64,000 nt of DNA from Pleurocapsa sp. PCC 7319 (lineage in GTDB: Bacteria; Cyanobacteriota; Cyanobacteriia; Cyanobacteriales; Xenococcaceae). A model generated the notes under the pieces. The model had not been told where the DNA came from. It did not search any database and saw nothing but the letters and a program-made list of their open reading frames with translations. Below are positions 26,557 to 36,435 of the stretch, piece by piece. Made by a program: the position numbers and the translations under genes. Within the stretch, counting starts at the first letter, position 1; every line of letters begins with the position of its first letter. Where the stretch lies: NCBI RefSeq assembly GCF_000332195.1, contig NZ_KB235922.1, positions 310,001-374,000 on the forward strand. Reading direction: 5' to 3'.

Positions 26557-27630
26557 CTAAGCTACATTCCACTCAGATTCTTGACTAGTATCAGGTACTA
26601 TAGTGTTTCGTGGATTCCAGCGTGAACGCAATTCCTCGATATGCATATTTTGTTCGTCTTTTTTGAGATGTCGAGGACTACTTTCAAAAGATAAAGAAGA
26701 AGGCAAAGCATCAGCACCATATTCTGCTTCTATAAAAGTTGCTATCTCTGCATAAGAAGGAGCAAAGTACTCCCCAGAAGATGTGGATGCATAATCGCTC
26801 TTTTTCTTAGTCTCTGAAGATTGATATCGTCTTAAGGCAGCCGAAAACAATCCCGTACCGTCATCAAAAAATCTTTCTGATGTTGTCCCATACTGTTCAT
26901 AGGGGAAGAAAGATAAATCTTCTGTTGCTTGACTAGCTACCCAAGAGACATAAGACCAATATTCACTAAATGTGCCGAATTCATTAGCAGAGCGCATCAT
27001 CAGTAACAGCCAATGTTCTATTGATTCGTAGTATTTGTTTACCTGGTGTGAAAATGACTTGAGGTGCTTTTGTCTGAACCACATATGGTGGGGAACAAAA
27101 GTTCCTTCATGATCTGTCAAAGCCTTGACTCCTAGGACATAATGAATCCACTTGTTCCATTTAGACACAATATTGGCATTTCCCCAGCCATTGTGCTGAA
27201 TTAGGGCGAAAGTATGTTTAATTTGCCCCTCTTGTTCACGAATTAGTTCCCAGGTATCTACAGGCAGTAGATCGCTATCCCAGACTACATACCATTCGCT
27301 CAGATTATCAATTCCTTCAAACGCACCAAGTTTTAATAGCTGCTGATAGAACCAGCCTGGTGTATATAGAGACTGTCCTAGATCGAGTTCAGCGCAGATT
27401 TTTTCTTTGGTCAGACCGCATTTATGAAAAAAAGTTTCTTCTTCATAAGTATACAAAGGAGCAGTTTGCCACTCCTGAGCTATTTCTCTAAGCGATCGCG
27501 CTTCAGTTGCAGGAGCAATAACATGGATTGTCCGTGGTTGATAATGGGTAGTAATACCCTCTAAAACAGCTCGCGTATTCCAGCGAATTTGATACAGAGG
27601 GATCACAAAATCAAATATTTTTTGTGGCAT
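26557..27630 (-). CDS. DUF6492-type glycosyltransferase-like protein
   Basis: 357 residues. N-terminal Rossmann-like start (FDFVIPLYQIRWNTRAVLEG) and a DxD-containing segment YVVWDSDLLPVDTWEL, then HTFALIQHNGWGN, FVPHHMWFRQKHL and IEHWLLLMMRSAN. These match DUF6492, a GT-A-like family of unproven activity. It starts 21 bp after the cyclase gene on the same strand, so the two form an operon; a sugar or cyclitol transfer step is a reasonable inference. Confidence 0.75.
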   Translation of the reverse strand: MPQKIFDFVIPLYQIRWNTRAVLEGITTHYQPRTIHVIAPATEARSLREIAQEWQTAPLYTYEEETFFHKCGLTKEKICAELDLGQSLYTPGWFYQQLLKLGAFEGIDNLSEWYVVWDSDLLPVDTWELIREQEGQIKHTFALIQHNGWGNANIVSKWNKWIHYVLGVKALTDHEGTFVPHHMWFRQKHLKSFSHQVNKYYESIEHWLLLMMRSANEFGTFSEYWSYVSWVASQATEDLSFFPYEQYGTTSERFFDDGTGLFSAALRRYQSSETKKKSDYASTSSGEYFAPSYAEIATFIEAEYGADALPSSLSFESSPRHLKKDEQNMHIEELRSRWNPRNTIVPDTSQESEWNVA

Positions 27631-27651
27631 AAGCTTAAAAAAATTGCTGAT

Positions 27652-29412
27652 TTAAACGGCTGATAAAGTTGGTTCCGTAGTTGGCTCATCGTCGATAAGC
27701 GCATGGGCAACTGTTGATGGGTCTTCTAAGCCCACATCACTACAGAGAGGATCGATACCTAAGCCTTGTCTGGGATAGTCGGTACAAATTTGCTGATACT
27801 CATCGATCGCCTGATAAAGTTCCGCTTGGCTTAGGGAGTTTAGATAACCGCATTGACCAATTTCTGCTTTAGGCAATGGTGCTGCCAGATTCCCACCGCG
27901 TTTCTGGACAATTTTTACCTGGGAAGACCAAAGTGTCTCTTTTTTGAGCATGATATCGTGCCATAAACTCAAACCAAAGGAACTAATTAGGCGCATAATT
28001 CTGTGGAATTGTTCCGCACTAATCCAGTTCAAACGATAGCTCAAGTAAGCTCCGAAACCCATACCAATAGAGACAGCGTGTCCATGCAATAAGCCGGCTT
28101 CAATTTCAAAACCAGGAGACCAAGTATGACCATAGGCATGAGGACGACACTGGTGAGTTTCATAAAGATTATCGTATTCTGCTGCTACATAGCTTCTTAG
28201 AGCTGCTCCCAGAATTTTCTGAGATAATGTATTAATTTGCTCCTCAGGTTCACACTCAAGAGTGCCAAAGCGAGTGGTAATGAGTTCCGGCCCAGCTTGC
28301 TCTAGATAGCTAAACAATTCTGCATCTTTAGTTACTGCCATCTTCACAATTTCAATAATGCCGTGGCGTAGCCATCCTTCTCTAAGAGTCTTGAAGAAAA
28401 AGCGATCCGTAATTGAGAGAATGGGGGGATGATAAGCACCAAAGAGATTTTTGTAGCCAAAACCATCGCAGCAAGTTCGGGGAGAAGGACCCGCATCAAT
28501 GCCTGCCACAATTGAAGTAGAAAGCATCACATAGGGAGTATTGCGATGATATAGAGCGCAGGCAAGTCCAGCAGTATCTGCCAGTACGCCGCCACCTACA
28601 ATCAATACAGGTTCATTACGTGACACACCGAGACCCTTAAGATCCCCAAGCATCTTCTCAACGGTATAAATACCTTTATCTACTTCCATGGCACGATATA
28701 CGAGCTTTTCTAGCCGAATACCGTGATAGTCGAAGTAATGCTCAATTTGCTCACCATAGTAACGCTCGACATTTTTATCTACTATACAAATGCAGCGTCC
28801 GTGAACAATATACATATCTCTCAAAACCAATTTTTCTGGGTCAAGAGAGTTATCAATAACCCTAATGGAGGTAAATGTACTAGACCTCATTACTGCTTCA
28901 ATAACTTGGTCATCAGCAGTACTTTCCACAAATCCACGACTTTCACGATAGTTGGATGTGGGGTACACTGCATGAGGATTTTCCGCTACTAGACGCTCTG
29001 CTAAATTCTGATAGAACTCTTTTTCTCTACTGCGTAAAAGACGATCTAACAGTTTACAGTTACTAATCTCAGACTGATGTATTCTATTGGCAAATAAAGT
29101 AAAATCAGTTCCAGCTGCTTCATCAAAAGAAGAGCAAAGTTCAGCAAGCAAACCAAAAAAATTACTGAGGGAAAGATTGAGACAACTCCGAAGCTTACGA
29201 CAAGCTGATAAACTTTCCACTGCTCCAACCGTAGCAAACTCTTTGCCCAGTTCCTCTGAAAAGGCTGGACTACTAATTAAAGAGAGTAAGAGGCTTCTAA
29301 ACTGTTCACTACAACAAATAGCTTCTACGGCATTGTCTAAATTTTGATAAGCCAGAGGCTCACAGTCATAGGTAGAGATAAAAGCCTTAACTGCCAAGGT
29401 AGTCTTTGTCAT
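27652..29412 (-). CDS. Sugar-phosphate cyclase (C7-cyclitol synthase type) with N-terminal extension
   Basis: 586 residues from ATG 29412; an in-frame ATG at 29496 would add 28 hydrophobic residues with no ribosome site. Residues ~170-540 are a dehydroquinate-synthase fold: VLIVGGGVLADTAGLACALY (NAD), GIDAGPSPRTCCDGFGYKN (substrate), FGAYHPPI, zinc ligands Glu in GIIEIVKMAV and His in HAYGHTWSPG and LLHGHAVSIGMG. The dehydroquinate-synthase lysine pattern differs, pointing to the sedoheptulose-7-phosphate cyclases (EEVS/EVS/DDGS relatives). No mycosporine genes sit beside it. The first ~165 residues match no family I know. Co-transcribed with a DUF6492 gene. Confidence 0.85.
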   Translation of the reverse strand: MTKTTLAVKAFISTYDCEPLAYQNLDNAVEAICCSEQFRSLLLSLISSPAFSEELGKEFATVGAVESLSACRKLRSCLNLSLSNFFGLLAELCSSFDEAAGTDFTLFANRIHQSEISNCKLLDRLLRSREKEFYQNLAERLVAENPHAVYPTSNYRESRGFVESTADDQVIEAVMRSSTFTSIRVIDNSLDPEKLVLRDMYIVHGRCICIVDKNVERYYGEQIEHYFDYHGIRLEKLVYRAMEVDKGIYTVEKMLGDLKGLGVSRNEPVLIVGGGVLADTAGLACALYHRNTPYVMLSTSIVAGIDAGPSPRTCCDGFGYKNLFGAYHPPILSITDRFFFKTLREGWLRHGIIEIVKMAVTKDAELFSYLEQAGPELITTRFGTLECEPEEQINTLSQKILGAALRSYVAAEYDNLYETHQCRPHAYGHTWSPGFEIEAGLLHGHAVSIGMGFGAYLSYRLNWISAEQFHRIMRLISSFGLSLWHDIMLKKETLWSSQVKIVQKRGGNLAAPLPKAEIGQCGYLNSLSQAELYQAIDEYQQICTDYPRQGLGIDPLCSDVGLEDPSTVAHALIDDEPTTEPTLSAV

Positions 29413-29757
29413 TATTAATTCCGAGAAAACGGTGTGTGCTATGTCAATCAGGGTTAAGATCACCCCCACTTCAATTAACTTAACATAAGTACTCATAAAT
29501 TCAAAAATAATATTTAAGAGCGACCTGATATTTGAAGTAAATAAAGGTAAAAAAACCTATAATCAATCCCTAATATCCCTCCAAAAAAAACAAGACTAGA
29601 AAATCTAAACAGTTGCTTGGAATTGCTTTTAATAAGCTATTGCACATATCTCAAATTAGTATTACAGAAGTCATTGGCAAATGACAAAAGTATAAATCTT
29701 TTAATCAAAATACAATGACATTAGATTTAGATTTTCTTTTCTAGAGATTGGGTAATA
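29413..29757. other. Divergent intergenic region
   Basis: 345 bp between the divergent cyclase and YkgJ-type genes. AT-rich; should contain both promoters. No small gene, RNA gene or hairpin of note seen. The alternative upstream start of the cyclase (29496) lies here. Confidence 0.4.
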
Positions 29758-30156
29758 GTGAAAAATTCAAAGTTAAATGTTCAATATTCAAAAATCAGTA
29801 AATGGCAATGCATAAATAACTGTGGTGCTTGTTGTAATCTTACTCCTGAAGATCGACCAGATTTAGCTAAGTACCTGTCAAGTGAGGAATTAGAGCTATA
29901 CATGAGTATGGTGGGAGAAGACGGCTGGTGTATAAATTACGACCATTACACCAGAAAATGCCATATTTACCAAGACAGACCTCGTTTTTGTCGGGTACAG
30001 CCAGATAGCTTTGAGGATATGTATGGTGTTGAAGCAACAGAATTTAATGAATTTGCGATCGCCTGTTGCCAACAGCAAATCTCTGGAGTCTATGGCAGGG
30101 ATAGCGACGAATTAGAACGCTATAATAAATCAGTAAATAGCACTTTAATTGAATAG
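29758..30156 (+). CDS. YkgJ-family zinc/iron cysteine-cluster protein
   Basis: 132 residues from GTG 29758. CINNCGACCNLTPEDRPDL, then GWCINYDHYTRKCHIYQDRP and RFCRVQP give the eight-Cys pattern of the YkgJ/UPF0153 family, thought to bind a metal ion or cluster. Activity unknown. No operon partner; the next gene starts 143 bp later. Confidence 0.88.
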   Translation: MKNSKLNVQYSKISKWQCINNCGACCNLTPEDRPDLAKYLSSEELELYMSMVGEDGWCINYDHYTRKCHIYQDRPRFCRVQPDSFEDMYGVEATEFNEFAIACCQQQISGVYGRDSDELERYNKSVNSTLIE

Positions 30157-30299
30157 TAAAATTGCATTATATGGATTTTGTTTTTTAAATTAGTGCTGTG
30201 ATCTCACTAAATTAAACTATTTTTTGCTTGGCGATAATGTGTTCTTTACATGTATTTGTGTATAGGAATTAATTCCAAAATAAAACTGATAATGCCATT

Positions 30300-30482
30300 A
30301 TGAAACAGACAACACAGAGATCTGCTATGCTATGTGCCGTGATTCTGGCAGTTACCATATTAGCGGAATTACCAGCATTTGCTAATCCCGCAGCATTATC
30401 TGAACTAAGAGAGAAAGTATTAATTAAGACAGTAAGTTTTAGTGTAATTTTGGTGGGAATAGAAATATTTGCTAAAGAATAG
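30300..30482 (+). CDS. Small exported or membrane protein
   Basis: 60 residues: a signal-like helix (LCAVILAVTILAELPAFA then NPAALSELREKV) and a second hydrophobic stretch (TVSFSVILVGIEIFA). Standalone ATG with AT-rich upstream region. No family recognised; could be a small secreted protein retained in the membrane. Confidence 0.5.
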   Translation: MKQTTQRSAMLCAVILAVTILAELPAFANPAALSELREKVLIKTVSFSVILVGIEIFAKE

Positions 30483-30573
30483 TTAAGGTTAGTTGACGAT
30501 CATAATCTTTTGAATAATTAAAATTAACTATTTTTGTAGTAGCTGATAGCTATTGGCTAGGAGCGCAGCTACT

Positions 30574-33090
30574 TTACTGTCCGACCAAAATGAACGCCGC
30601 CCAATCACGAGGAGAAGGATATTCTTCCATAGTGCTTAACATCGCCTGACGTAAAGCTTGAGGTTTATGCTGATTTTCTTGAAGCTGGCGATAAAAATCC
30701 GTCATCAAAGCCGATGTGGGAAAATCAGGAACATACCAAAGAGAAACCATAGTGTTTTCCGCTCCTGCTAAGAGGAATGAACGAGATAAACCTATTACTC
30801 CATCTCCTGTAATTTTTCCTCTGCCTGTGTTGCAGGCACTAAGTACTACTAACTCTGCCTGTAAATTTAGAGCGAGAATTTCCTCGGCAGTTAAAAAACC
30901 ATCGCTATTATCGCTAGTAGAAAATGCCAAAGAACTTTGTAATCCTTGATGTTCATCAAACAAACCATGTGTAGCCAGGTGGATTAATTTAGCACTTTTC
31001 ATTTTGCCGATGACATTAGTTTCTGTTGCAGCCTCTCCAATGATGGGAGTTGTCTGCAAAATATCAGCGATCGCTTTGGCTTCTGTTTCTGCTCCAGTCA
31101 GTTGAGACAGGTATTCTGGCATGGGTTCAGGATTACCAACAATCAGTGCTTGAGATTTAGCGTCAGTAATAGTTGATTGCTCTGGTTGTCTGATGGCTAA
31201 AGTTTGAATCGAGGGAGCAAGTTGTAAAGTATACTGTTCGATTAAATATTCACCTTCACTATTTTGTAAGGCAGGAAAAGGAACCAGAAACAAGGAACCT
31301 TGGGGGATCAATACTACTAATTGCTCTGGATCTTGAGGTAGTAAATCTTTAATTGGTTCGATAAGTAATTTATAGGCATCGCGAGCAAAACTCAGCTTGC
31401 GTCGTTCTGGAGCTGAATTAGCTCGAACACCTCCCCGAAAAGAAATTACGTAGTCTTGAAGACGGGGTTTTCTGAGATCTAGCCCCCCTGCTACTGCCTC
31501 TCGGGAATCACTTGATACACTGGCAATAGAAGTTTTAAATTGTTTTTGGATAATAGCGAGGTCTAACTGACGAAAGTTGATCTCTCCTTGAGGATTGATT
31601 ACCCAAATATATAGTTTTGATTCTGTACCATTGTGGTCTTCAATGATCGCATAGTTCACGATCGTGGCTTGTCGGTTTTGGGCAACAGTTTTGATTTCTT
31701 TGAGGCTGGGTGGGGTAATATCAACATCGATTTCTGACTCAGTAGACATTCGTTGCGCCAATAACTCAATAAAGGCTCTGGCTCTGCCCCGCTCAGCTAT
31801 AGTTAAAGCTTCGGATGATTGATCCTGAGCTACATATGCTTGCTGCAATAAATCGTAGGTCTGTTTTTGGGTTTCAAATAAGGATATTTTTTGTTCATCC
31901 CGTAAACCTGGGCGCAGAGATTCAAATACTTTGATACTTGCTGCTAAGGTCTTGGTTGCACCTCGAAGATCTTGCGATCGCAGTTGAATTGCTCCTAAGC
32001 CACTCAAGGCTTTAGCTTCACCAATGCGATCGCCATTACTCTGTGCCCAACTTAAGGCTCGTTCCAAATAATCTCTTGCTAATTCATAATCTTGTCTCTG
32101 GCTATAGTAGTAACCTAAATTAATATAGGTGATGACTCGTCCGACTCCGCCAGAATTAGATAATGTACCTTCGGCTAATTGAAAATATTCCAAAGCTCGA
32201 TTATTCAAGCCTAAATCTGTGGCTAGTAATCCCAAATTATTAAGGACATATACTTGTCTACTCCAAGCTCCAATACTGCGTAGTTCTCCCAAAGCCAATT
32301 GATATTGTTTTAATGCCTGGTTGCGATCGCCAGTAGCTTGATAGGCTCGACCCAAATTTTCTAAAGTCTTTGCCTTACCAATGCGATCTCCTGGTATGTT
32401 CGGTACAGAAAAAGCCTGTTTAAATGTCTCTAAAGCCTGATCGTATTGTCCGATTTCTAACTGAATTGAGCCTACAGCATTAAATGCTCTTCTTCGAGCA
32501 TGAGGATTATGAGCAACGTTCAACGCTTGATATAAATTATTCTCTGCTTGTTTATATAACCCCTGATAACTATATACTTCTCCCAAAGCAATGCGAGCCT
32601 CGTTTAATTCTTGTCGTGCTAGGCGATCGCTTGATTGATTAATTTGTAGCTGATGGACTCCTACTCTCAATTTGCTCAGAGCTTGATTGTAGTTTCCTAA
32701 TTCGAGAGCAATCAAACCTTCTAAAGTGGTTGCTTGACCATCTCGCATACCATAGCGTGAAATCTGAATAAGTTTGCTTTTAGCTGATTGGTATTTTGCT
32801 TGTTTATAGTCAACCTTCGCCAGTCCGATTAAACTGTTATATTTCCCAACTTGATCGTTAGCTGCTTGATAAATTCTAAGAGCATTTTCAAATTTAGTTT
32901 TAGCAGTCAACAAACTACCCTGATAGAGTTGTTGTCTTGCCGCCTCATAATCGCGATCGGCTTGTTGTTTATTTTGATTTATTGGTTGAGCTTGTACTTC
33001 TCGAATATCGAAACCAAAATCTACAGTCAGGCTAGGAATTAATAAACACCAAAGTAACAAAAATTGGCAAAAACTATTTCGCGATCGCAT
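30574..33090 (-). CDS. TPR-CHAT protease
   Basis: 838 residues from ATG 33090 (an ATG 5 codons upstream is less likely). Signal peptide (FLLLWCLLIPSLTVDFGFD), then ~10 TPR units (residues ~40-400) and a C-terminal CHAT domain (caspase HetF-associated). Catalytic pair visible: His708 in LIHLATHGLFDE and Cys753 in VVLSACNTGRG, followed by GDGVIGLSRSFLLAGA and TSALMTDFY. CHAT enzymes are caspase-like cysteine peptidases; the signal peptide places this one outside the cytoplasm. Substrate unknown; no obvious partner gene adjacent. Confidence 0.95.
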   Translation of the reverse strand: MRSRNSFCQFLLLWCLLIPSLTVDFGFDIREVQAQPINQNKQQADRDYEAARQQLYQGSLLTAKTKFENALRIYQAANDQVGKYNSLIGLAKVDYKQAKYQSAKSKLIQISRYGMRDGQATTLEGLIALELGNYNQALSKLRVGVHQLQINQSSDRLARQELNEARIALGEVYSYQGLYKQAENNLYQALNVAHNPHARRRAFNAVGSIQLEIGQYDQALETFKQAFSVPNIPGDRIGKAKTLENLGRAYQATGDRNQALKQYQLALGELRSIGAWSRQVYVLNNLGLLATDLGLNNRALEYFQLAEGTLSNSGGVGRVITYINLGYYYSQRQDYELARDYLERALSWAQSNGDRIGEAKALSGLGAIQLRSQDLRGATKTLAASIKVFESLRPGLRDEQKISLFETQKQTYDLLQQAYVAQDQSSEALTIAERGRARAFIELLAQRMSTESEIDVDITPPSLKEIKTVAQNRQATIVNYAIIEDHNGTESKLYIWVINPQGEINFRQLDLAIIQKQFKTSIASVSSDSREAVAGGLDLRKPRLQDYVISFRGGVRANSAPERRKLSFARDAYKLLIEPIKDLLPQDPEQLVVLIPQGSLFLVPFPALQNSEGEYLIEQYTLQLAPSIQTLAIRQPEQSTITDAKSQALIVGNPEPMPEYLSQLTGAETEAKAIADILQTTPIIGEAATETNVIGKMKSAKLIHLATHGLFDEHQGLQSSLAFSTSDNSDGFLTAEEILALNLQAELVVLSACNTGRGKITGDGVIGLSRSFLLAGAENTMVSLWYVPDFPTSALMTDFYRQLQENQHKPQALRQAMLSTMEEYPSPRDWAAFILVGQ

Positions 33091-33355
33091 AGATAAAAAT
33101 TGCAAATTTCAGCAATGACTCTACCTTCTTAGCCTCTTTAGTTAGATTGCGAAACAGTAACTTTACTTAGCAAATTTGATGACAAATTGCAAAACAATAA
33201 GTATCAGAAATTAAGATGATTACCCCATTATCTTGATAAATCCACCTTGATCCCTTCTAGTTCAGAATACAAACAAATATTACAAAACGCATATTATTCA
33301 GCATATTTACGTAGATATTTTCTAGCATATTAGGCGTTTAATAGGAGATCAAATT

Positions 33356-35401
33356 ATGATTAATCTCAATAATTTCTTGGCTCGGGAACAACTAGAAAGA
33401 CTATTTTTAGAAAGTCAAATCTTGTTTGGTAACTTTTTCGGTTTTAGGAAGCTACGTAAATGGCGCATAGCTATCTTGCGATCGCTTGCTACTAGATTAA
33501 CTAATAATCCTGTCGAACATATACCCAACGGTGACGAAGCTAAATTTCAAAATCAAGCTTTTGTTGGCTCTTTTACCAAAGGCATACCCCATGATGATAC
33601 TGGAAGAATTATCGATTCAGAACAGTTTAAACGTTTTCGGGTGGCAACCCATATAGGAGATTTTTTTAACAATCTGCAACCAGATTTGGGCAGAGATAGC
33701 ACTCTGGGATGGAGAGCAGTACAACCAAATTCTGATATGCCGATCAGGGGATGGGAAAGTCCATCATCAGGTCTTACCTTTGAGATGCATGGTCCTGATA
33801 GCCACAGTGTTACTATGCCTCCTGCCCCAGAATTAGGTTCTGATGAATTGACCTTGGAGATGGCAGAAGTTTACTGGCTGGCACTGTTGCGTGATACTCA
33901 TTTTAAAGAGTTTCAATCAGGAAGTACGGACGAAATTATACAACAAGCGCTCGCTCATCTTAATGCTCTACCCTCTAAAGGAGAAGGACGGCGCAAACGG
34001 AGATTAAACCCCAGCAACCAATTCGATGCCCAAAATATTTTTCGCGGTGCCACAGATGGAGATTTAATTGGTCCTTATTTATCTCAGTTTTTATTAATTG
34101 GTACTCCTGGACATGAAGGTAATCCCAAAAATGTTACTGATGGCTTAATAGGTTATGGAGCTTTAAAAATCGAGCAAAAACTGGTTCCGGCAAAATTGGG
34201 TTTAGATCATATGACCACTTGGGATGTTTTTCTAGATGTGCAAGATGCAGCCAATGTTAGAGGTACAGATGTATTTAAAGAAGAACCAGATTTAGTTGAG
34301 TTTATTCAGAAGCGATTTATTACCTACCCCAGAGATTTAGCCACCTATGTCCATTTTGATGCCCTCTACGAAGCTTATCTTAATGCCTGTCTAATTCTGC
34401 TTGGGTTTAATGCACCAGTAGATTTAGGAATTACTCAACTAAACAATTTATTTTCTGAACGAGCTAGAGAATTAAGTCCTAGTGGATTAGGTAGAGTCGA
34501 TGGATTTGCTCTGTTTGGTGGTCCTCACATCCTCAACTTAGTTACAGAAGTTTCTACCCGTGCATTAAAAGCAGTTCGCTATCAAAAGTTCAATGTCCAC
34601 TGTCGTTTTCGTCCTGAAGCTCTTGGTGGTTGGATGGAAGCTATCAATGCCGGTATTTCTGCCATTCAAATGATTCCAGCATTAAGCCAGACTTATGAAG
34701 AACTTAACACTGACCAAGGAGGAATCAATTTATTAGCGAAAGTAAGAAAACACAATGGAGAGCAAAATGTTGAACCGCTAAATCAACTGCGTTCTTATAT
34801 ACAAGAGGATCGACGGGATAACTCAGGAACTCAGACAGCTTTGCTACCCATGGCTTTCCCTGAAGGTTCACCTATGCATCCAGCCTATGGTGCAGGTCAT
34901 GCTACGGTAGCCGGAGCTTGTGTCACTATGTTAAAAGCGTTTTTTGATACTGATGCTGTTTTTGTTCTTGAACCCAACGCAGACACTAACAAGAAAGAAG
35001 TGAAAATTGTTAGTCGTCAACAATATGATGAAAACAAAGAGCAGTTTTCTCCTGTTGCTTTTATCCCTAAAGATGAAGGCATGGAATTAGAAAATGCCTA
35101 TGAAAATACTACCAATCCTCCCCTATCAGTCGGTGATGAGCTAAATAAAATCGCCGCTAATATTTCTATTGGTCGTGATATGGCTGGGGTTCACTTCTAC
35201 AGTGACTATATTGATAGTTTAGTTATGGGAGAAAAAATTGCGATCAGCGTATTATTAGAACAATCTCTCTCCTACGAAATCTATCCTAATCAAGTTCGAC
35301 CTAGCTTTAGTCTGACCACTTTCCTTGGTAGACAATTAAAGATTAAAGATGGCAAAATTACGGAGAATGGTAGTGAAATTGACTGGTCTAGTTTGGGTTG
35401 A
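33356..35401 (+). CDS. Vanadium-dependent haloperoxidase
   Basis: 681 residues, comparable with algal/cyanobacterial bromoperoxidases. Vanadate-binding residues can be placed: Lys411 and Arg419 (KFNVHCRFRPEALGG, the usual 8-residue spacing), Gly514-His515 (HPAYGAGHAT) and Arg607 with axial His613 (GRDMAGVHFY, the usual 6-residue spacing). The Ser that usually precedes Gly-His is Ala513 here. Oxidises halides with H2O2, giving hypohalite-type halogenation. Good ribosome site (AGGAGA) upstream. Standalone gene between the CHAT gene and a mobile-element region. No signal peptide seen. Confidence 0.92.
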   Translation: MINLNNFLAREQLERLFLESQILFGNFFGFRKLRKWRIAILRSLATRLTNNPVEHIPNGDEAKFQNQAFVGSFTKGIPHDDTGRIIDSEQFKRFRVATHIGDFFNNLQPDLGRDSTLGWRAVQPNSDMPIRGWESPSSGLTFEMHGPDSHSVTMPPAPELGSDELTLEMAEVYWLALLRDTHFKEFQSGSTDEIIQQALAHLNALPSKGEGRRKRRLNPSNQFDAQNIFRGATDGDLIGPYLSQFLLIGTPGHEGNPKNVTDGLIGYGALKIEQKLVPAKLGLDHMTTWDVFLDVQDAANVRGTDVFKEEPDLVEFIQKRFITYPRDLATYVHFDALYEAYLNACLILLGFNAPVDLGITQLNNLFSERARELSPSGLGRVDGFALFGGPHILNLVTEVSTRALKAVRYQKFNVHCRFRPEALGGWMEAINAGISAIQMIPALSQTYEELNTDQGGINLLAKVRKHNGEQNVEPLNQLRSYIQEDRRDNSGTQTALLPMAFPEGSPMHPAYGAGHATVAGACVTMLKAFFDTDAVFVLEPNADTNKKEVKIVSRQQYDENKEQFSPVAFIPKDEGMELENAYENTTNPPLSVGDELNKIAANISIGRDMAGVHFYSDYIDSLVMGEKIAISVLLEQSLSYEIYPNQVRPSFSLTTFLGRQLKIKDGKITENGSEIDWSSLG

Positions 35402-36242
35402 TCTACATATCCCTCTTATGTCACTCTTCGAAATCAAAGAGTAGCAGAAACAGAATTTACCCATCAGGAAAAGAGAAATAAAATTGATTCATTACAGCAA
35501 TCAATTGATGAAAACCAAGTAATAAAGAACGGTTGGGAAAGACTTCTAACCAAGGAACAATCATCCAGAAAAGAACTGTTGGTTGAATAATTAAACGGAA
35601 GTTATTTAAAGTACTGCTTGCTCCGTCCTTATTGGCGAGGTTTCCTCGCCACGGGCGGTGCGCTTTTCCATCCTTCTTTGTTAGACCATTGTTGATGAAG
35701 GGCAAAATTGGCAATCGACTCTTGGTTTGAAATATGAGAATCAGATAAAGCTCGATCTTGGTTCAACTCACTCAAGACTTTGGAATGAGAACTAATCATC
35801 CAATAAAGTGTAGTGTGTTTATTCCTTGAATCGTGAGGCTTTGGCTAATTTACTTTCATTATCTGAAAACTTATTTACTCAAGGTCAATCTTGTCAAAAC
35901 ATTTTGGAGTTACTCATGCCTGCTTAAAATAGTTTTCATCTTTATTTCAATCTCAATTTTGCCAAGTCGTGATCTTACAGTTTATTAATAAGCTTGGGGC
36001 AGGTATTGTATCTAGTTGAGCCACGCTCATTGTTCGATTTATCAACCAATGCGTCCTTCTCCAAACACTATCTATCAAGTCCAAGATACTGATAATGAGA
36101 TCACTCAGCTCTGCAAAAAAGCTCATTTTAAGATGCGTTTGCCCTGGTTTCCCTGCCCCCACACCCCACAGTCCTTTGACAGACCAGTAGTATGATATGA
36201 TATCCAGTCTGAAGTTGACTGTAATAGCAGAAGAAATTAATC
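35402..36242. other. Degenerate, gene-free region at edge of mobile-element cluster
   Basis: 841 bp with only broken reading frames. Plus-strand fragments such as FTHQEKRNKIDSLQQSIDEN (about 35455-35515) and LNREALANLLSLSENLFTQG (about 35836-35895) look coding-like but are cut by stops; neither matches a family I can name. Probably decayed transposase or phage-type sequence. A small GC-rich palindromic patch lies at about 35630-35665. Confidence 0.4.
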
Positions 36243-36435
36243 ATGGAAGACTCATTGGAGCAGTTTAGCGGTCTGTTTGCACAGTTGCAAGACATAGGAT
36301 TATCACTGGGATTAAAGATCGTCGTTGTCATCATCATTTTCTTTGTTGGTCGCTCGCTCGCGAAGTTTCTACGTCGTTTCGTGAAACGGACACTTAGTAA
36401 AACTAGCATCGACCCTACCATTGTTGCCTTTGCTA
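36243..36435 (+). pseudogene. MscS-type mechanosensitive channel, 5' fragment
   Basis: 64 codons remain: MEDSLEQFSGLFAQLQD, a membrane helix (LKIVVVIIIFFVGRSLA), then KFLRRFVKRTLSKTSIDPTI VAFA. This is the start of a small MscS-family channel (helix TM1 plus basic linker before TM2). The reading frame enters the IS630 element at 36436 and stops a few codons in. The rest of the gene is not found across the element, so it is truncated. Confidence 0.75.
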
